The position numbers were made by a program, and so were the translations under genes. The notes under the pieces are model-generated. The model saw only the letters and a program-made list of their open reading frames with translations, ran no database searches and was not told the origin of the DNA. From positions 39,459-103,458 of IMG/VR virus record IMGVR_UViG_3300032286_000926: 64,000 nt of DNA; one strand, 5' to 3'. Below are positions 16,918-24,475 of the stretch, piece by piece. The stretch comes from a virus. How positions within the stretch are numbered: position 1 is the first letter of the stretch; the number at the start of each line of letters is the position of its first letter.

Positions 16918-18147
16918 ATGCCAACTAATTATACCTTTGTCAATTCATCATTAACAGGAACTTCTACACCAGTTGCTTTGGATGATTACTTTATTCCAAA
17001 AGCACCGTTCACTCAAGGTGGTTTATGGGCATGGGGTAAAAATCTTTATGCTTTTGGCCAAGGCGGCCAATTAGGTGATAATACTCTCATTGATAGGTCC
17101 TCACCTGTTCAAGTTACTAATGGCGGTACCAATTGGAAACAAGTATCCGCAAATGTTTATGGTACTGCTGCCATTAAAACCAATGGAACATTATGGATGT
17201 TTGGTTATTATATAGGAATTGCAGCTAATGTAAAAACACCAGTTCAAATTGGAACCGATAATAATTGGAAACAAATATCATTTTCTGGATATAATGGTAT
17301 AACTGTTGCTGGAATTAAAACCGATGGTACACTATGGACTTGGGGTAATCAAAATAGTGTAGGTCAGTTAGGTGATGGCACCATTGTTGGTAAATCTACA
17401 CCAGTTCAAATTGGAACCAATACTAATTGGAAACAAGTATCAGCTGGTAATAGTGTAATGGCAGCTATTAAAACCGATGGAACTTTATGGACTTGGGGAC
17501 ATAACTATTACGGAGAATTAGGTAATAATACTAATCGAGAAACGGATAATGTTCTTTCAGTTTCTTCACCAATACAAATATATGGTGGTGGTACCAATTG
17601 GAAACAAGTATCTACTGCACAAGGTATTTCCACATCCGTGTTTGCTATTAAAACCGATGGTACACTTTGGTCGTGGGGAGATAATAGTAACGGTGTATTG
17701 GGTCTAAATGATGCAATACCTCTTTCAGAAACATCTCGTTCAAGTCCTGTACAGATATATGGAGGCGGTACCAATTGGAAACAAGTATCATCTGGTTGGA
17801 TGACTGCGGCGGCTATTAAAACAGATGGCACATTATGGTTATGGGGACTTAATGCCGGTTACTATTCGGGATTAGGTGTTCCAGCTTCTCGGTCATCACC
17901 TGTTCAAATTGTTGGCGGTGGTACTAATTGGAAAGAAGTATCTGTTAGTGCTGGTGGAATGTCAGCAATTAAGACTGATGGTACTCTGTGGACTTGGGGT
18001 AGTAACCTATATGGCCAATTAGGAAATAATGTTTCTGATGGTATTTCATCTTCAACACCAATACAAATATATGGTGGCAATACAAATTGGAAACAAGTTT
18101 CACACGGTACTACACATGTGGCCGCAGTTCGAACTGACTATTATTAA
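16918..18147 (+). CDS. RCC1-like seven-repeat propeller protein (third copy)
   Basis: 409 aa, with seven RCC1-like repeats from about residue 37 to the end; the second repeat has KTNGTLWMFG in place of the usual core. The first 34 residues (start MPTNYTFVNSSLTG) are identical in protein to those of the next gene. At the DNA level the two share an exact 60-bp block, while the 42 bp before it differ only at synonymous positions. This N-terminus probably docks both propellers to the same virion site. No Shine-Dalgarno sequence is obvious before the ATG; the 8-bp gap is AT-only apart from one C. Blade loops carry inserts of different length, for example near residues 200-215 and 255-265, as expected for a variable binding surface. 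Confidence 0.75.
   Translation: MPTNYTFVNSSLTGTSTPVALDDYFIPKAPFTQGGLWAWGKNLYAFGQGGQLGDNTLIDRSSPVQVTNGGTNWKQVSANVYGTAAIKTNGTLWMFGYYIGIAANVKTPVQIGTDNNWKQISFSGYNGITVAGIKTDGTLWTWGNQNSVGQLGDGTIVGKSTPVQIGTNTNWKQVSAGNSVMAAIKTDGTLWTWGHNYYGELGNNTNRETDNVLSVSSPIQIYGGGTNWKQVSTAQGISTSVFAIKTDGTLWSWGDNSNGVLGLNDAIPLSETSRSSPVQIYGGGTNWKQVSSGWMTAAAIKTDGTLWLWGLNAGYYSGLGVPASRSSPVQIVGGGTNWKEVSVSAGGMSAIKTDGTLWTWGSNLYGQLGNNVSDGISSSTPIQIYGGNTNWKQVSHGTTHVAAVRTDYY
16960..17019 (+). repeat. Exact 60-bp direct repeat, copy 1 (propeller N-terminus)
   Basis: Base-by-base comparison shows that 16960-17019 and 18204-18263 are identical over 60 bp. The block encodes the end of the shared N-terminal domain of two adjacent RCC1-like genes. 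Upstream of it the two genes differ only at silent positions, and downstream they diverge. Recombination between the copies would swap or delete a propeller while keeping the reading frame. Confidence 0.95.
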
Positions 18148-18161
18148 ATCAACTAAAGACA

Positions 18162-19301
18162 ATGCCAACTAATTACACATTTGTAAATTCATCTTTAACG
18201 GGTACTTCTACACCAGTTGCTTTGGATGATTACTTTATTCCAAAAGCACCGTTCACTCAAGGTAATTTATTTGCTTGGGGTAGTAATACTTACGGACAAT
18301 TAGGTGATAATACTACTGCAGCTAAATCATCTCCAGTCCAAACTATTGATACTGGAACAAATTGGAAACAAGTATCAGCAACTTTTGGAGAACAATCATC
18401 TTTTGGAATTAAAACCGATGGTACGTTGTGGGCATGGGGAATTAACACAAATCGTGGCTTAGGTATTGGAACTAATGTTAATCAATCTTCACCCGTTCAA
18501 ATAGGTACAGCAACAACTTGGAAACAAGTATCTGGTGATAGGGCTATTAAAACCGATGGTACGCTATGGGTTTGGGGATTTGATGGTAACGGTATTGGCG
18601 TTCCAAATATCTCCGGGGTATCAACACCAGTTCAAGTAGGTACTGAAACAAATTGGAAACAAGTTTCACGGGGGTATACTCATTCTCTAGCCGTTAAAAC
18701 CGATGGTACATTATGGTCGTGGGGTAGAAATCTTTATGGAGAATTAGGTGATGGAACATTCAGTAATTGGAATGGAGGAGCTGGACCAGGAAGTCCTGGC
18801 ACCCAATCAAAAAGCACTCCAGTTCAAGTTGTAGGTGGTGGAACAAATTGGAAAAAAGTATCTGCTGGATTTGTACACACTGCTGCAATAAAAACCGATG
18901 GAACATTATGGCATTGGGGTGAGATTGCTACCTACCAAATTAGCACTCCAGTTCAAGTTGTAGGTGGTGGAACAAATTGGAAAGAAGTTTTTTCTGGCAA
19001 TCAAATAATTTTTGCAATAAAAACCGATGGAACTTTATGGTATATAAATAATTCAATTAGTTCTCCAGTTCAAGTTGTATGGGGTGGAACAAATTGGAAA
19101 CAAGTTTCAACTGGATATCCAAGTACCACTACTGCTATTAAATCCGATGGAACATTATGGAGCTGGGGAAGTAATACTTTTGGCCAATTGGGTCTTGGTG
19201 ATACTACTTATAGAAGCACTCCTGTGCAATTAGGTATCGATACTAATTGGAAACAAGTATCAACTTCTGGTGCCCATGCGTTTGCAATTAAAGTATATTA
19301 A
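18162..19301 (+). CDS. RCC1-like seven-repeat propeller protein (fourth copy)
   Basis: 379 aa. The first 34 residues match the N-terminus of the gene at 16918. Seven repeats follow. The fifth is shortened after the core (LWHWGEIATYQ) and the sixth is reduced to LWYINNS without the usual WG pair, so two blades have partly eroded. The fourth carries a Gly/Pro-rich loop (NGGAGPGSPGTQS) near residue 210, the most obvious candidate for a variable binding loop. The gene has only a weak ribosome site before its ATG. It is the last of the propeller array, and a late-promoter motif follows it. With its sister it could be an alternative or additional receptor-binding tip. This is inference. Confidence 0.75.
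   Translation: MPTNYTFVNSSLTGTSTPVALDDYFIPKAPFTQGNLFAWGSNTYGQLGDNTTAAKSSPVQTIDTGTNWKQVSATFGEQSSFGIKTDGTLWAWGINTNRGLGIGTNVNQSSPVQIGTATTWKQVSGDRAIKTDGTLWVWGFDGNGIGVPNISGVSTPVQVGTETNWKQVSRGYTHSLAVKTDGTLWSWGRNLYGELGDGTFSNWNGGAGPGSPGTQSKSTPVQVVGGGTNWKKVSAGFVHTAAIKTDGTLWHWGEIATYQISTPVQVVGGGTNWKEVFSGNQIIFAIKTDGTLWYINNSISSPVQVVWGGTNWKQVSTGYPSTTTAIKSDGTLWSWGSNTFGQLGLGDTTYRSTPVQLGIDTNWKQVSTSGAHAFAIKVY
18204..18263 (+). repeat. Exact 60-bp direct repeat, copy 2 (propeller N-terminus)
   Basis: Identical to 16960-17019, offset by 1244 bp. Recombination between the two copies would remove exactly one propeller-length unit and fuse the shared docking segment to the other propeller. Confidence 0.95.
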
Positions 19302-19305
19302 ATCA

Positions 19306-19313
19306 ACTAAATA
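19306..19313 (+). promoter_or_regulatory. T4-type late promoter motif (ACTAAATA)
   Basis: ACTAAATA lies in the 50-bp gap after the propeller array, 38 bp before the methyltransferase ATG. It differs from the T4 consensus TATAAATA at the first two positions; the same CTAAATA core appears before gp18 and gp19 here, which supports it as a real variant. It would be read by RNA polymerase carrying a gp55-like sigma factor. Confidence 0.6.
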
Positions 19314-19351
19314 AATTTAATTAGTGTGTTGTAATTTTAAAATGAGGTGTT

Positions 19352-19915
19352 ATGAAAATAAATTTAGGCTCAGGTTCCAAAAAAATACCTGATTATTTGA
19401 ATGTTGATATTGATGCTGGTTCCAATCCAGACTATGTTGTAAATCTTGAAACAGATAAACTTCCCTTTGAAGATAACTCTATTGATGCGGTAATTGCACA
19501 TCATGTACTAGAACATCTTGGTGAAGGATTTTTTAATTGTATTAAAGAACTCTACCGTGTATGTAAGCACGGCACAGTTATTGATATTAGAGTTCCTCAT
19601 CCTCGGCACGACACCTTCTTGATTGACCCAACACACAGAAGGCCAATATATCCACATACTTTGGATATGTTTTCAAAATCAAGAAATAAAAAACAAATAG
19701 ATTCTGGTGGAAATGAAACACCCATTGGATTTATCTATGATGTGGATTTCATGGTTATAGACCAGACTTATGTTCTTGATGAATATTGGCAAAGACAATT
19801 TCGGATGCTCACAGAAGAACAATGTGAACATGCCGTAAGGTCGTTTAATAATGTTATTGCAGAAATTAGTATTAAATTATTGGTGAATAAAGATGAATCC
19901 ATTAGCAACCGCTGA
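19352..19915 (+). CDS. SAM-dependent methyltransferase (class I)
   Basis: 187 aa. The N-terminus MKINLGSGSKKIPDYLNVD is motif I of a class I Rossmann methyltransferase, with the glycine-rich SAM loop at residues 5-8 and an acidic residue ending the second strand. LPFEDNSIDAVIAHHVLEHL at about 44-63 matches the methyltransferase type-11 pattern, followed by the helix with KELYRVCK. Proteins of this size and pattern methylate small molecules or sugars. The ribosome site GAGGTG precedes the ATG, and the gene overlaps the following glycosyltransferase gene by 23 bp. Similar methyltransferase domains occur fused to glycosyltransferases at 43615 and 45543, so this may modify glycans. The substrate is unknown. 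Confidence 0.8.
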   Translation: MKINLGSGSKKIPDYLNVDIDAGSNPDYVVNLETDKLPFEDNSIDAVIAHHVLEHLGEGFFNCIKELYRVCKHGTVIDIRVPHPRHDTFLIDPTHRRPIYPHTLDMFSKSRNKKQIDSGGNETPIGFIYDVDFMVIDQTYVLDEYWQRQFRMLTEEQCEHAVRSFNNVIAEISIKLLVNKDESISNR

Positions 19916-21191
19916 ATTTTTAATTAGTATTAAAGAGAATGAAAAGGCCAAGATTGCACTTGACCTTATAAAACCTTATGCACAGACTATACCACAGATT
20001 GATGCCATAGGTAAACTATATGCTGAAATTAGAGAGTTTAATGATACTCTTGAATTGGCACACCGAGTATATAAAATTGTAGATACGGAAGAGAACAAAT
20101 TTGATGCTCGTGTCAACATTATTCGAGCTCATTTAAATTTGAATCAACCATATGAAGCTTTAGAACAGGTTATAATTAATGAAAAATTAAAGCCTGATGA
20201 CCATGCCAATCAAATGGATAAGGCGATGTGTTTCTTTTTACTTGATAGAAAAGATGAAGGTGAAAAGATACTCAGACACATATTGACCGAACCACACACC
20301 GAAGATATTGATATTCGTGTAAAGTTTAATTTAGGTACTTATGATTTACGAAACGGTAAATTTAAAGAAGGACTAAAACATGTATTGCTTGATGGCCGTA
20401 AGTTAAATATTTGGCAAGATTTTAATTTTTCAAAAACACAACTATGGACAGGCACTCCACAACCAGGTAAAACAATTGTTCTTTGTGCTGAAGGTGGTAT
20501 AGGTGATGAAATCATTTCAGTACGATTTATGAAACACTTTCAAGACCATGGAATGAAACCTCTTTGGTATACCAATAGAAAAGATGTTGCTGATATATTT
20601 GATAGATGTGGTTTTAAAACAATCTCAAATTTAAACAATGTTCCACCTGATTGGTTATGGACATATTCAATGGCCACTCCAACTTATCTAGAACTAGAAG
20701 AGAATGATGTGTGGTATGGTTCATATTTGACACCAATACACAGAGCACCATTATTACCAAACAACGGTAAAAAGAAAATTGGCATTAAGTGTATGGGCAA
20801 TCCAAAGTATGACCAAGACTTACACCGTACTATTCCGTTTGAAGAAATGATTGATTGTATTCCTGATGATTATGAAATCTATTCATTCCATATTGATGAA
20901 GATTTTCAACATCCAAGAGTGATACCACTTAAAGATAAAATCAAAACTTGGGACGACACACTTGATTACCTTGACCAAATGGATATTGTAGTTTCGAGTT
21001 GTACTTCATTGATTCATGCCACCGGTGCGATTGGTAAAAAGGCTATCGTTGTTGTTCCAATTCTTACCTATTATACATGGGCAAGACCTGATTATCACAC
21101 AAAATGGTATGATGAAAACCTAACTATTTTAAGACAAAAAGAATATGATAATTGGAAGTTACCTTTAAAAGAATTGAAAGAATTATTATGA
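19893..21191 (+). CDS. TPR-containing glycosyltransferase (GT-B, GT9-like)
   Basis: 432 aa. Residues 1-150 are helical pairs in a tetratricopeptide-like pattern (NEKAKIALDLIKPYA, then YEALEQVI and GEKILRHIL). Residues from about 185 form a GT-B-like glycosyltransferase: KTIVLCAEGGIGDEIISVR is the first Rossmann loop, KKKIGIKCMGNP begins the second, and the donor-site region is IVVSSCTSLIHATGAIGKK near residue 367. This arrangement resembles TPR-linked glycosyltransferases related to the ADP-heptose:LPS heptosyltransferase family (GT9). It would act in the cytoplasm of the infected cell, on virion proteins, phage DNA or host glycans; which one cannot be told. The stop shares 4 bp with the next start (ATGA). 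Confidence 0.75.
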   Translation: MNPLATAEFLISIKENEKAKIALDLIKPYAQTIPQIDAIGKLYAEIREFNDTLELAHRVYKIVDTEENKFDARVNIIRAHLNLNQPYEALEQVIINEKLKPDDHANQMDKAMCFFLLDRKDEGEKILRHILTEPHTEDIDIRVKFNLGTYDLRNGKFKEGLKHVLLDGRKLNIWQDFNFSKTQLWTGTPQPGKTIVLCAEGGIGDEIISVRFMKHFQDHGMKPLWYTNRKDVADIFDRCGFKTISNLNNVPPDWLWTYSMATPTYLELEENDVWYGSYLTPIHRAPLLPNNGKKKIGIKCMGNPKYDQDLHRTIPFEEMIDCIPDDYEIYSFHIDEDFQHPRVIPLKDKIKTWDDTLDYLDQMDIVVSSCTSLIHATGAIGKKAIVVVPILTYYTWARPDYHTKWYDENLTILRQKEYDNWKLPLKELKELL

Positions 21192-21559
21192 ATGTAAAAT
21201 ACCAGATTATCAATATCAATTTAACTTCAATTGGCTCTGATGAACCCATTGAAGATGTACCTTGCGGTTCATGTACAATGTGCTGTGAAAAATTGACTCC
21301 ACATTTGACACCAGAAGAAGTGGCTTCTGGTTTATACCCATTGAGTTTAATACAACCAACACTTGAACAGGTTGCTGACAAACCAGAAGTAGGTCCAATT
21401 GTTACTTTGTATCGAAAACGAGAAGGTGGTTGTGGTATGTTTGTAAATGGCCAATGTAGTATTTACGAGTATAGACCTTTATCCTGTAGGCAATTTGACT
21501 GTCGGAAAGGTCATCATCCAAATATACCTAATCAATTAGACAAGAAAATTGACTGGTAA
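21188..21559 (+). CDS. YkgJ-like cysteine-cluster protein
   Basis: 123 aa when started at the ATG at 21188, which overlaps the previous stop by 4 bp; an upstream in-frame TTG at 21152 would lie inside the previous gene and is less likely. Cysteines are arranged as CGSCTMCC near residue 30, then GGCGMF, GQCSIYEYRPLSCRQFDC, ending with a DCRKG segment. This is the pattern of the YkgJ family, thought to bind zinc or an iron-sulfur cluster; the biochemical role is unknown. It may assist the neighbouring methyltransferase and glycosyltransferase or modify a protein. It is the last gene of a three-gene overlapping cassette. Confidence 0.8.
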   Translation: MNVKYQIININLTSIGSDEPIEDVPCGSCTMCCEKLTPHLTPEEVASGLYPLSLIQPTLEQVADKPEVGPIVTLYRKREGGCGMFVNGQCSIYEYRPLSCRQFDCRKGHHPNIPNQLDKKIDW

Positions 21560-21581
21560 TACAACCAAGAGAACCTTGTGG

Positions 21582-21589
21582 CATAAATA
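21582..21589 (+). promoter_or_regulatory. T4-type late promoter motif (CATAAATA)
   Basis: CATAAATA differs from the T4 late consensus only at the first base and lies 22 bp before the ATG at 21612, in the gap after the Cys-cluster gene. It is followed by the ribosome site AAGGAA at 21601-21606. The same octamer occurs before 22233 and twice before 25140. Confidence 0.7.
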
Positions 21590-21611
21590 CAACATAACAT
21601 AAGGAACCTTT

Positions 21612-21953
21612 ATGGCAGCATATTCCGAACTTTTTCTTGAACAGTATGCGGATTTTTCGACATACATCAATGTAGATGATACCCAAGGTGATGCAATCAA
21701 CCTTGCTGGTTATTCGGCCTCTTCTCAAATGAGAAAATCATATTATTCTTCTACCGCATATAATTTTGTGGTACAAATTAGTGATGCCGCCAAAGGTGAA
21801 ATTACACTTTCCATGAATGCTGCCAATACTGCAAATATGAGTCCTGGAAGATATGTGTATGACCTAAACATTAAAGATACCGCAAATGTTATAACCCGTG
21901 TGGTGGAAGGTATTGTGGTTATATCACCTGGAGCAACACGAAATGGCGGTTAA
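21612..21953 (+). CDS. Small virion structural protein, unknown function
   Basis: 113 aa, started at an ATG with the ribosome site AAGGAAC. The protein has an alternating strand pattern throughout: LAGYSASSQMRKSYYSS, then YNFVVQISDAAKGEITLSM and SPGRYVYDLNIKD. This reads as a compact beta-sandwich. I recall similar short proteins in structural gene clusters of T4-like environmental phages but no assigned function. It ends in ATRNGG. A late promoter motif lies just upstream, consistent with a virion component. The gene overlaps the next start by 11 bp, so the two are likely produced together. Confidence 0.7.
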   Translation: MAAYSELFLEQYADFSTYINVDDTQGDAINLAGYSASSQMRKSYYSSTAYNFVVQISDAAKGEITLSMNAANTANMSPGRYVYDLNIKDTANVITRVVEGIVVISPGATRNGG

Positions 21954-22194
21954 TGTTCGAATCGGTCAAAGAAAGACCATTGGTTCTGTAAAAGTAGGAC
22001 AGACCCAACCAACATTAATTAGCAATCCAAATCATACAGTAAAAACTAATATTGCTATGGCTGATATTACTGATGTATCAACTGCTAATTTGGAAAATGG
22101 TTTTACATTAATATACAATTCTGTGACTGAAAAATATGAAGTTTCTTCAATTAAAAACTTATCACCTACCAATATTACTGGTGGTTTATTTTAA
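21943..22194 (+). CDS. Small structural protein ending in a GG-x-aromatic motif
   Basis: 83 aa from the ATG at 21943. A longer frame opens at a TTG at 21898 but would lie deep inside the previous gene and begin with an unnatural Trp-rich stretch, so the ATG is chosen. The protein reads MAVNVRIGQRKTIGSVKVG, then a strand pair (FTLIYNSVTEKYEVSSI), and ends in NITGGLF. The C-terminal GG-hydrophobic-aromatic ending recurs in three neighbouring proteins (ends at 23870, 24460 and 25337). The segment ENGFTLIYNSVTEKYE resembles modules in tail-fibre proteins where a parameter-like strand pair is repeated. The function is unknown, and a virion role is inferred from neighbours. Confidence 0.68.
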   Translation: MAVNVRIGQRKTIGSVKVGQTQPTLISNPNHTVKTNIAMADITDVSTANLENGFTLIYNSVTEKYEVSSIKNLSPTNITGGLF

Positions 22195-22195
22195 A

Positions 22196-22203
22196 CATAA
22201 ATA
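22196..22203 (+). promoter_or_regulatory. T4-type late promoter motif (CATAAATA)
   Basis: CATAAATA lies directly after the stop of the 83-aa gene and 29 bp before the ATG at 22233. It is one base from the T4 late consensus, and the ribosome site AAAGGT follows. Transcription would start near 22209. Confidence 0.7.
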
Positions 22204-22232
22204 GACAAGAAAAATAACAATTAAAGGTTTCT

Positions 22233-23870
22233 ATGGCAAATACACTAATTCAACTAAAATATTCCACAGTAACGGATAAACCAGCCAGACTGAATATTGC
22301 TGAACCAGCATATTCATATACTAGTAATACGCTGTTTATTGGAACTCCTGATAGTCAAGGTACTATCAATATTGGTGGTCTATTTTATACTTCTCAAATA
22401 GATAATGCAACCAATCTTGCAACTGCTAATACGATTGTCAAACGAGACGCTACAGGAAATGTGGCTGTTAATGTACTTACTGCAAATAGTTTTGTTGGTG
22501 CAATTACTGGTAATGCATCTACCGCAACAAAACTTCAAACTGCTCGAGACATTGGTCTTGCTGGTGATGCCACAGGTAATGTTTCTTTTGATGGTTCGTC
22601 TAATGTAACCCTTACAGTTGATTTGTCTGATACTGGTGTTGCTGCTGGAACATACGGTGGTTCCGCAAATATTCCTTACTTTACAGTTGACGTAGAAGGT
22701 CGTCTTACTGCTGCTGGTAATACCGCAATTTCTACAAACTTAAACTTTGATGGTAACTCAGGAACAGGTTCATTAAACCTTATTAACGATACTTTAAGTA
22801 TTAAAGGCCAATCCGGTATTTCTACTGTCGGTGTTGATGCTAACAATACTGTTCTTGTTAGCGTAGATAATACAGTTATTCGTTCAACAGGTACACAGAC
22901 CATTACTGGTGACCTTACTGTTACTGGTAATATTGTTTTTAACGGTAATACATTTACACAAAATGTAACAACATTAACTGTTAAAGACCCAATAATTTAT
23001 TTGGCAGCAAATAATTATTCATCGGATATACTTGATATTGGTTTTGCTGGTAATTATTATGATGGTGCATCAAATGTACACGCTGGTGTTGTTCGTGTTC
23101 ATGGCACAAATGATTTTTACATGTTTACTGGTTACAATGAAGAATTTGATAACAATTTACTCAATATTGCAAACCCAACATTAATACTTGCCAATACACA
23201 TACTAACATAACTGGCGGCCGTGTTTCTGGACTATCACAAGCAATCAATGTAGTTGATGGTGGTACAGGTCGCAACACATTTACAACAGGTTCAATTGTA
23301 ATTGGTAACGGCACTGGTGGATTACTTCAACTTGCTAACACAGGTACCGCAGGCACTTATGGTAATGCAGCTACTGTTCCTGTTGTTACAACAGATGCCT
23401 ATGGTCGTGTAAGTGGTGTAACAAATACCGCTATTGCGATTGATACTTCTGCTATCACTTCAGGTACATTAGGATTCTCCCGTGGCGGTACAGGTGCAAC
23501 ATCGTACACAACCGGTAATTTAATTGTTTCTGATGGATCAAAATTAGTATCACTCGCCAATACTACATATACACAAACAGGTGTATTATCAAGCGCAAAT
23601 ACTGTTACTGCAATTAACATTGATGCTTATGGTCGTACAACTACTTTAACAGCTGCACCGATTGCAATTTCTGCCGACCAAGTTACATCAGGTACATTAC
23701 CTGTTGGCCGTGGCGGTACAGGTGCAACATCATTCACATTAAATGGTGTTCTGTTAGGAAATAACGGTAGTGCGGTACAGACTGCTTCATCTTCAACAGA
23801 AGGTCATATTTTGACTATCAATGCTTCAGGTGTTCCTACATTCAGTATGCTGTCTGGTGGAACATTCTAA
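22233..23870 (+). CDS. Tail fibre protein with GGTGA repeats
   Basis: 545 aa. The N-terminus ANTLIQLKYSTVTDKP belongs to the same family as the fibre starting at 24476. Residues about 55-290 carry Thr/Val-rich beta-repeats (ATGNVAVNVLTANSFVGAI, then DITVTGNIVFNG and VKDPIIYL). Residues 345-540 contain the classic phage-fibre repeat GGTGRNTFTTGSIVIGNG and GRGGTGATSY/F, twice with GTLPVGRGGTGATS-like wording, a motif common in tail-fibre shafts of many phages. The last residues are MLSGGTF. No enzyme motif is seen. It is probably a trimeric short tail fibre or a side fibre. It follows its own late promoter and is succeeded by a hairpin at 23884. Confidence 0.75.
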   Translation: MANTLIQLKYSTVTDKPARLNIAEPAYSYTSNTLFIGTPDSQGTINIGGLFYTSQIDNATNLATANTIVKRDATGNVAVNVLTANSFVGAITGNASTATKLQTARDIGLAGDATGNVSFDGSSNVTLTVDLSDTGVAAGTYGGSANIPYFTVDVEGRLTAAGNTAISTNLNFDGNSGTGSLNLINDTLSIKGQSGISTVGVDANNTVLVSVDNTVIRSTGTQTITGDLTVTGNIVFNGNTFTQNVTTLTVKDPIIYLAANNYSSDILDIGFAGNYYDGASNVHAGVVRVHGTNDFYMFTGYNEEFDNNLLNIANPTLILANTHTNITGGRVSGLSQAINVVDGGTGRNTFTTGSIVIGNGTGGLLQLANTGTAGTYGNAATVPVVTTDAYGRVSGVTNTAIAIDTSAITSGTLGFSRGGTGATSYTTGNLIVSDGSKLVSLANTTYTQTGVLSSANTVTAINIDAYGRTTTLTAAPIAISADQVTSGTLPVGRGGTGATSFTLNGVLLGNNGSAVQTASSSTEGHILTINASGVPTFSMLSGGTF

Positions 23871-23873
23871 ATA
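23866..23873 (+). promoter_or_regulatory. T4-type late promoter motif (TCTAAATA)
   Basis: TCTAAATA overlaps the stop codon of the fibre gene and lies 68 bp before the ATG at 23942. It matches the TCTAAATA found before gp19. The hairpin at 23884-23905 would lie at the start of the resulting transcript, so it may act as a 5' stabilising structure instead of a terminator. Confidence 0.5.
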
Positions 23874-23883
23874 GTTGTGAATA

Positions 23884-23905
23884 AACTGCCTAGAAATAGG
23901 CAGTT
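23884..23905 (+). terminator. GAAA-tetraloop hairpin, 9-bp stem
   Basis: AACTGCCTA at 23884-23892 pairs perfectly with TAGGCAGTT at 23897-23905 around a GAAA loop (GNRA class). A six-T run lies 13 bases downstream at 23919-23924, not directly after the stem, so intrinsic termination is uncertain. It may be an mRNA end or 5' stabiliser between the fibre and the coiled-coil gene. Confidence 0.55.
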
Positions 23906-23941
23906 CCCTAATATAAAATTTTTTAGTGAAAAGGACTTATA

Positions 23942-24460
23942 ATGAGTGTAGAATTTACCAATATTTACCAAGAGATTCTGCTTGAGAACTTAGTTTCAAT
24001 TATCAAGCAGAATTTTGTTTTTCAAACTCAACTTAAATTGAATGAAAATCTTGGTCAACAAAATGCAGAGTTACAACAAAAAGTAAACGAATTACAAGGT
24101 GCCGCAAGTCAACTTGAAATTTATAAAAATAGAGCTGACCAAAATAATTCAGCACATGAAGAAAAAAGTCGAATTCAGGCTGCATTGAATGAAGAAATGA
24201 AAAACTCTTCATTGTACAAGCAAGAAATTGACACCAAAAATCAAACTATCATTAAACTTTCAAATGAAATGAAAATAATGATAGATGAATTAGAAACACT
24301 TAGAGAACTTGTACCTGCATCCAAATTGAAAAAATTGGAGAAACCAAAACCGGTAGAAAAACCAGTAGAAGCGGTAAAAAAAGAAGAACCAAAAATTCAG
24401 AAATTTATTAAACCGGTTAACATTCAGCCATTGAAGGTTGATTCTGGTGGAACATTTTAA
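23942..24460 (+). CDS. Coiled-coil structural protein ending in GGTF
   Basis: 172 aa. The N-terminal 30 residues (VEFTNIYQEILLENLVSII) are helical. Residues about 35-125 form a long coiled coil with heptads (LQQKVNELQGAASQLEIYK, then IKLSNEMKIMIDELETL). Residues 130-150 are a Pro/Lys/Glu-rich linker (KPKPVEKPVEAVKKEE), and the end is DSGGTF. The ending matches MLSGGTF of the upstream fibre and the DGGSY-type end of the gene at 25140, so these proteins may bind the same partner. The ribosome site AAGGAC precedes the ATG. A rod-like linker or chaperone in fibre assembly would fit, but no family is recognised. Confidence 0.7.
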   Translation: MSVEFTNIYQEILLENLVSIIKQNFVFQTQLKLNENLGQQNAELQQKVNELQGAASQLEIYKNRADQNNSAHEEKSRIQAALNEEMKNSSLYKQEIDTKNQTIIKLSNEMKIMIDELETLRELVPASKLKKLEKPKPVEKPVEAVKKEEPKIQKFIKPVNIQPLKVDSGGTF

Positions 24461-24475
24461 TAAAAAGAAAGTCTT

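Noticed and set aside
12643-19301. Diversity-generating retroelement acting on the propeller loops
   Set aside because: No reverse transcriptase and no template/variable repeat pair with adenine-biased differences was seen in the window; variation between copies looks like duplication and recombination.
21898-22194. Longer start for the 83-aa protein (TTG at 21898)
   Set aside because: It would add 15 residues, Trp/Leu-rich, lying inside the previous gene; the ATG at 21943 gives a normal short overlap.
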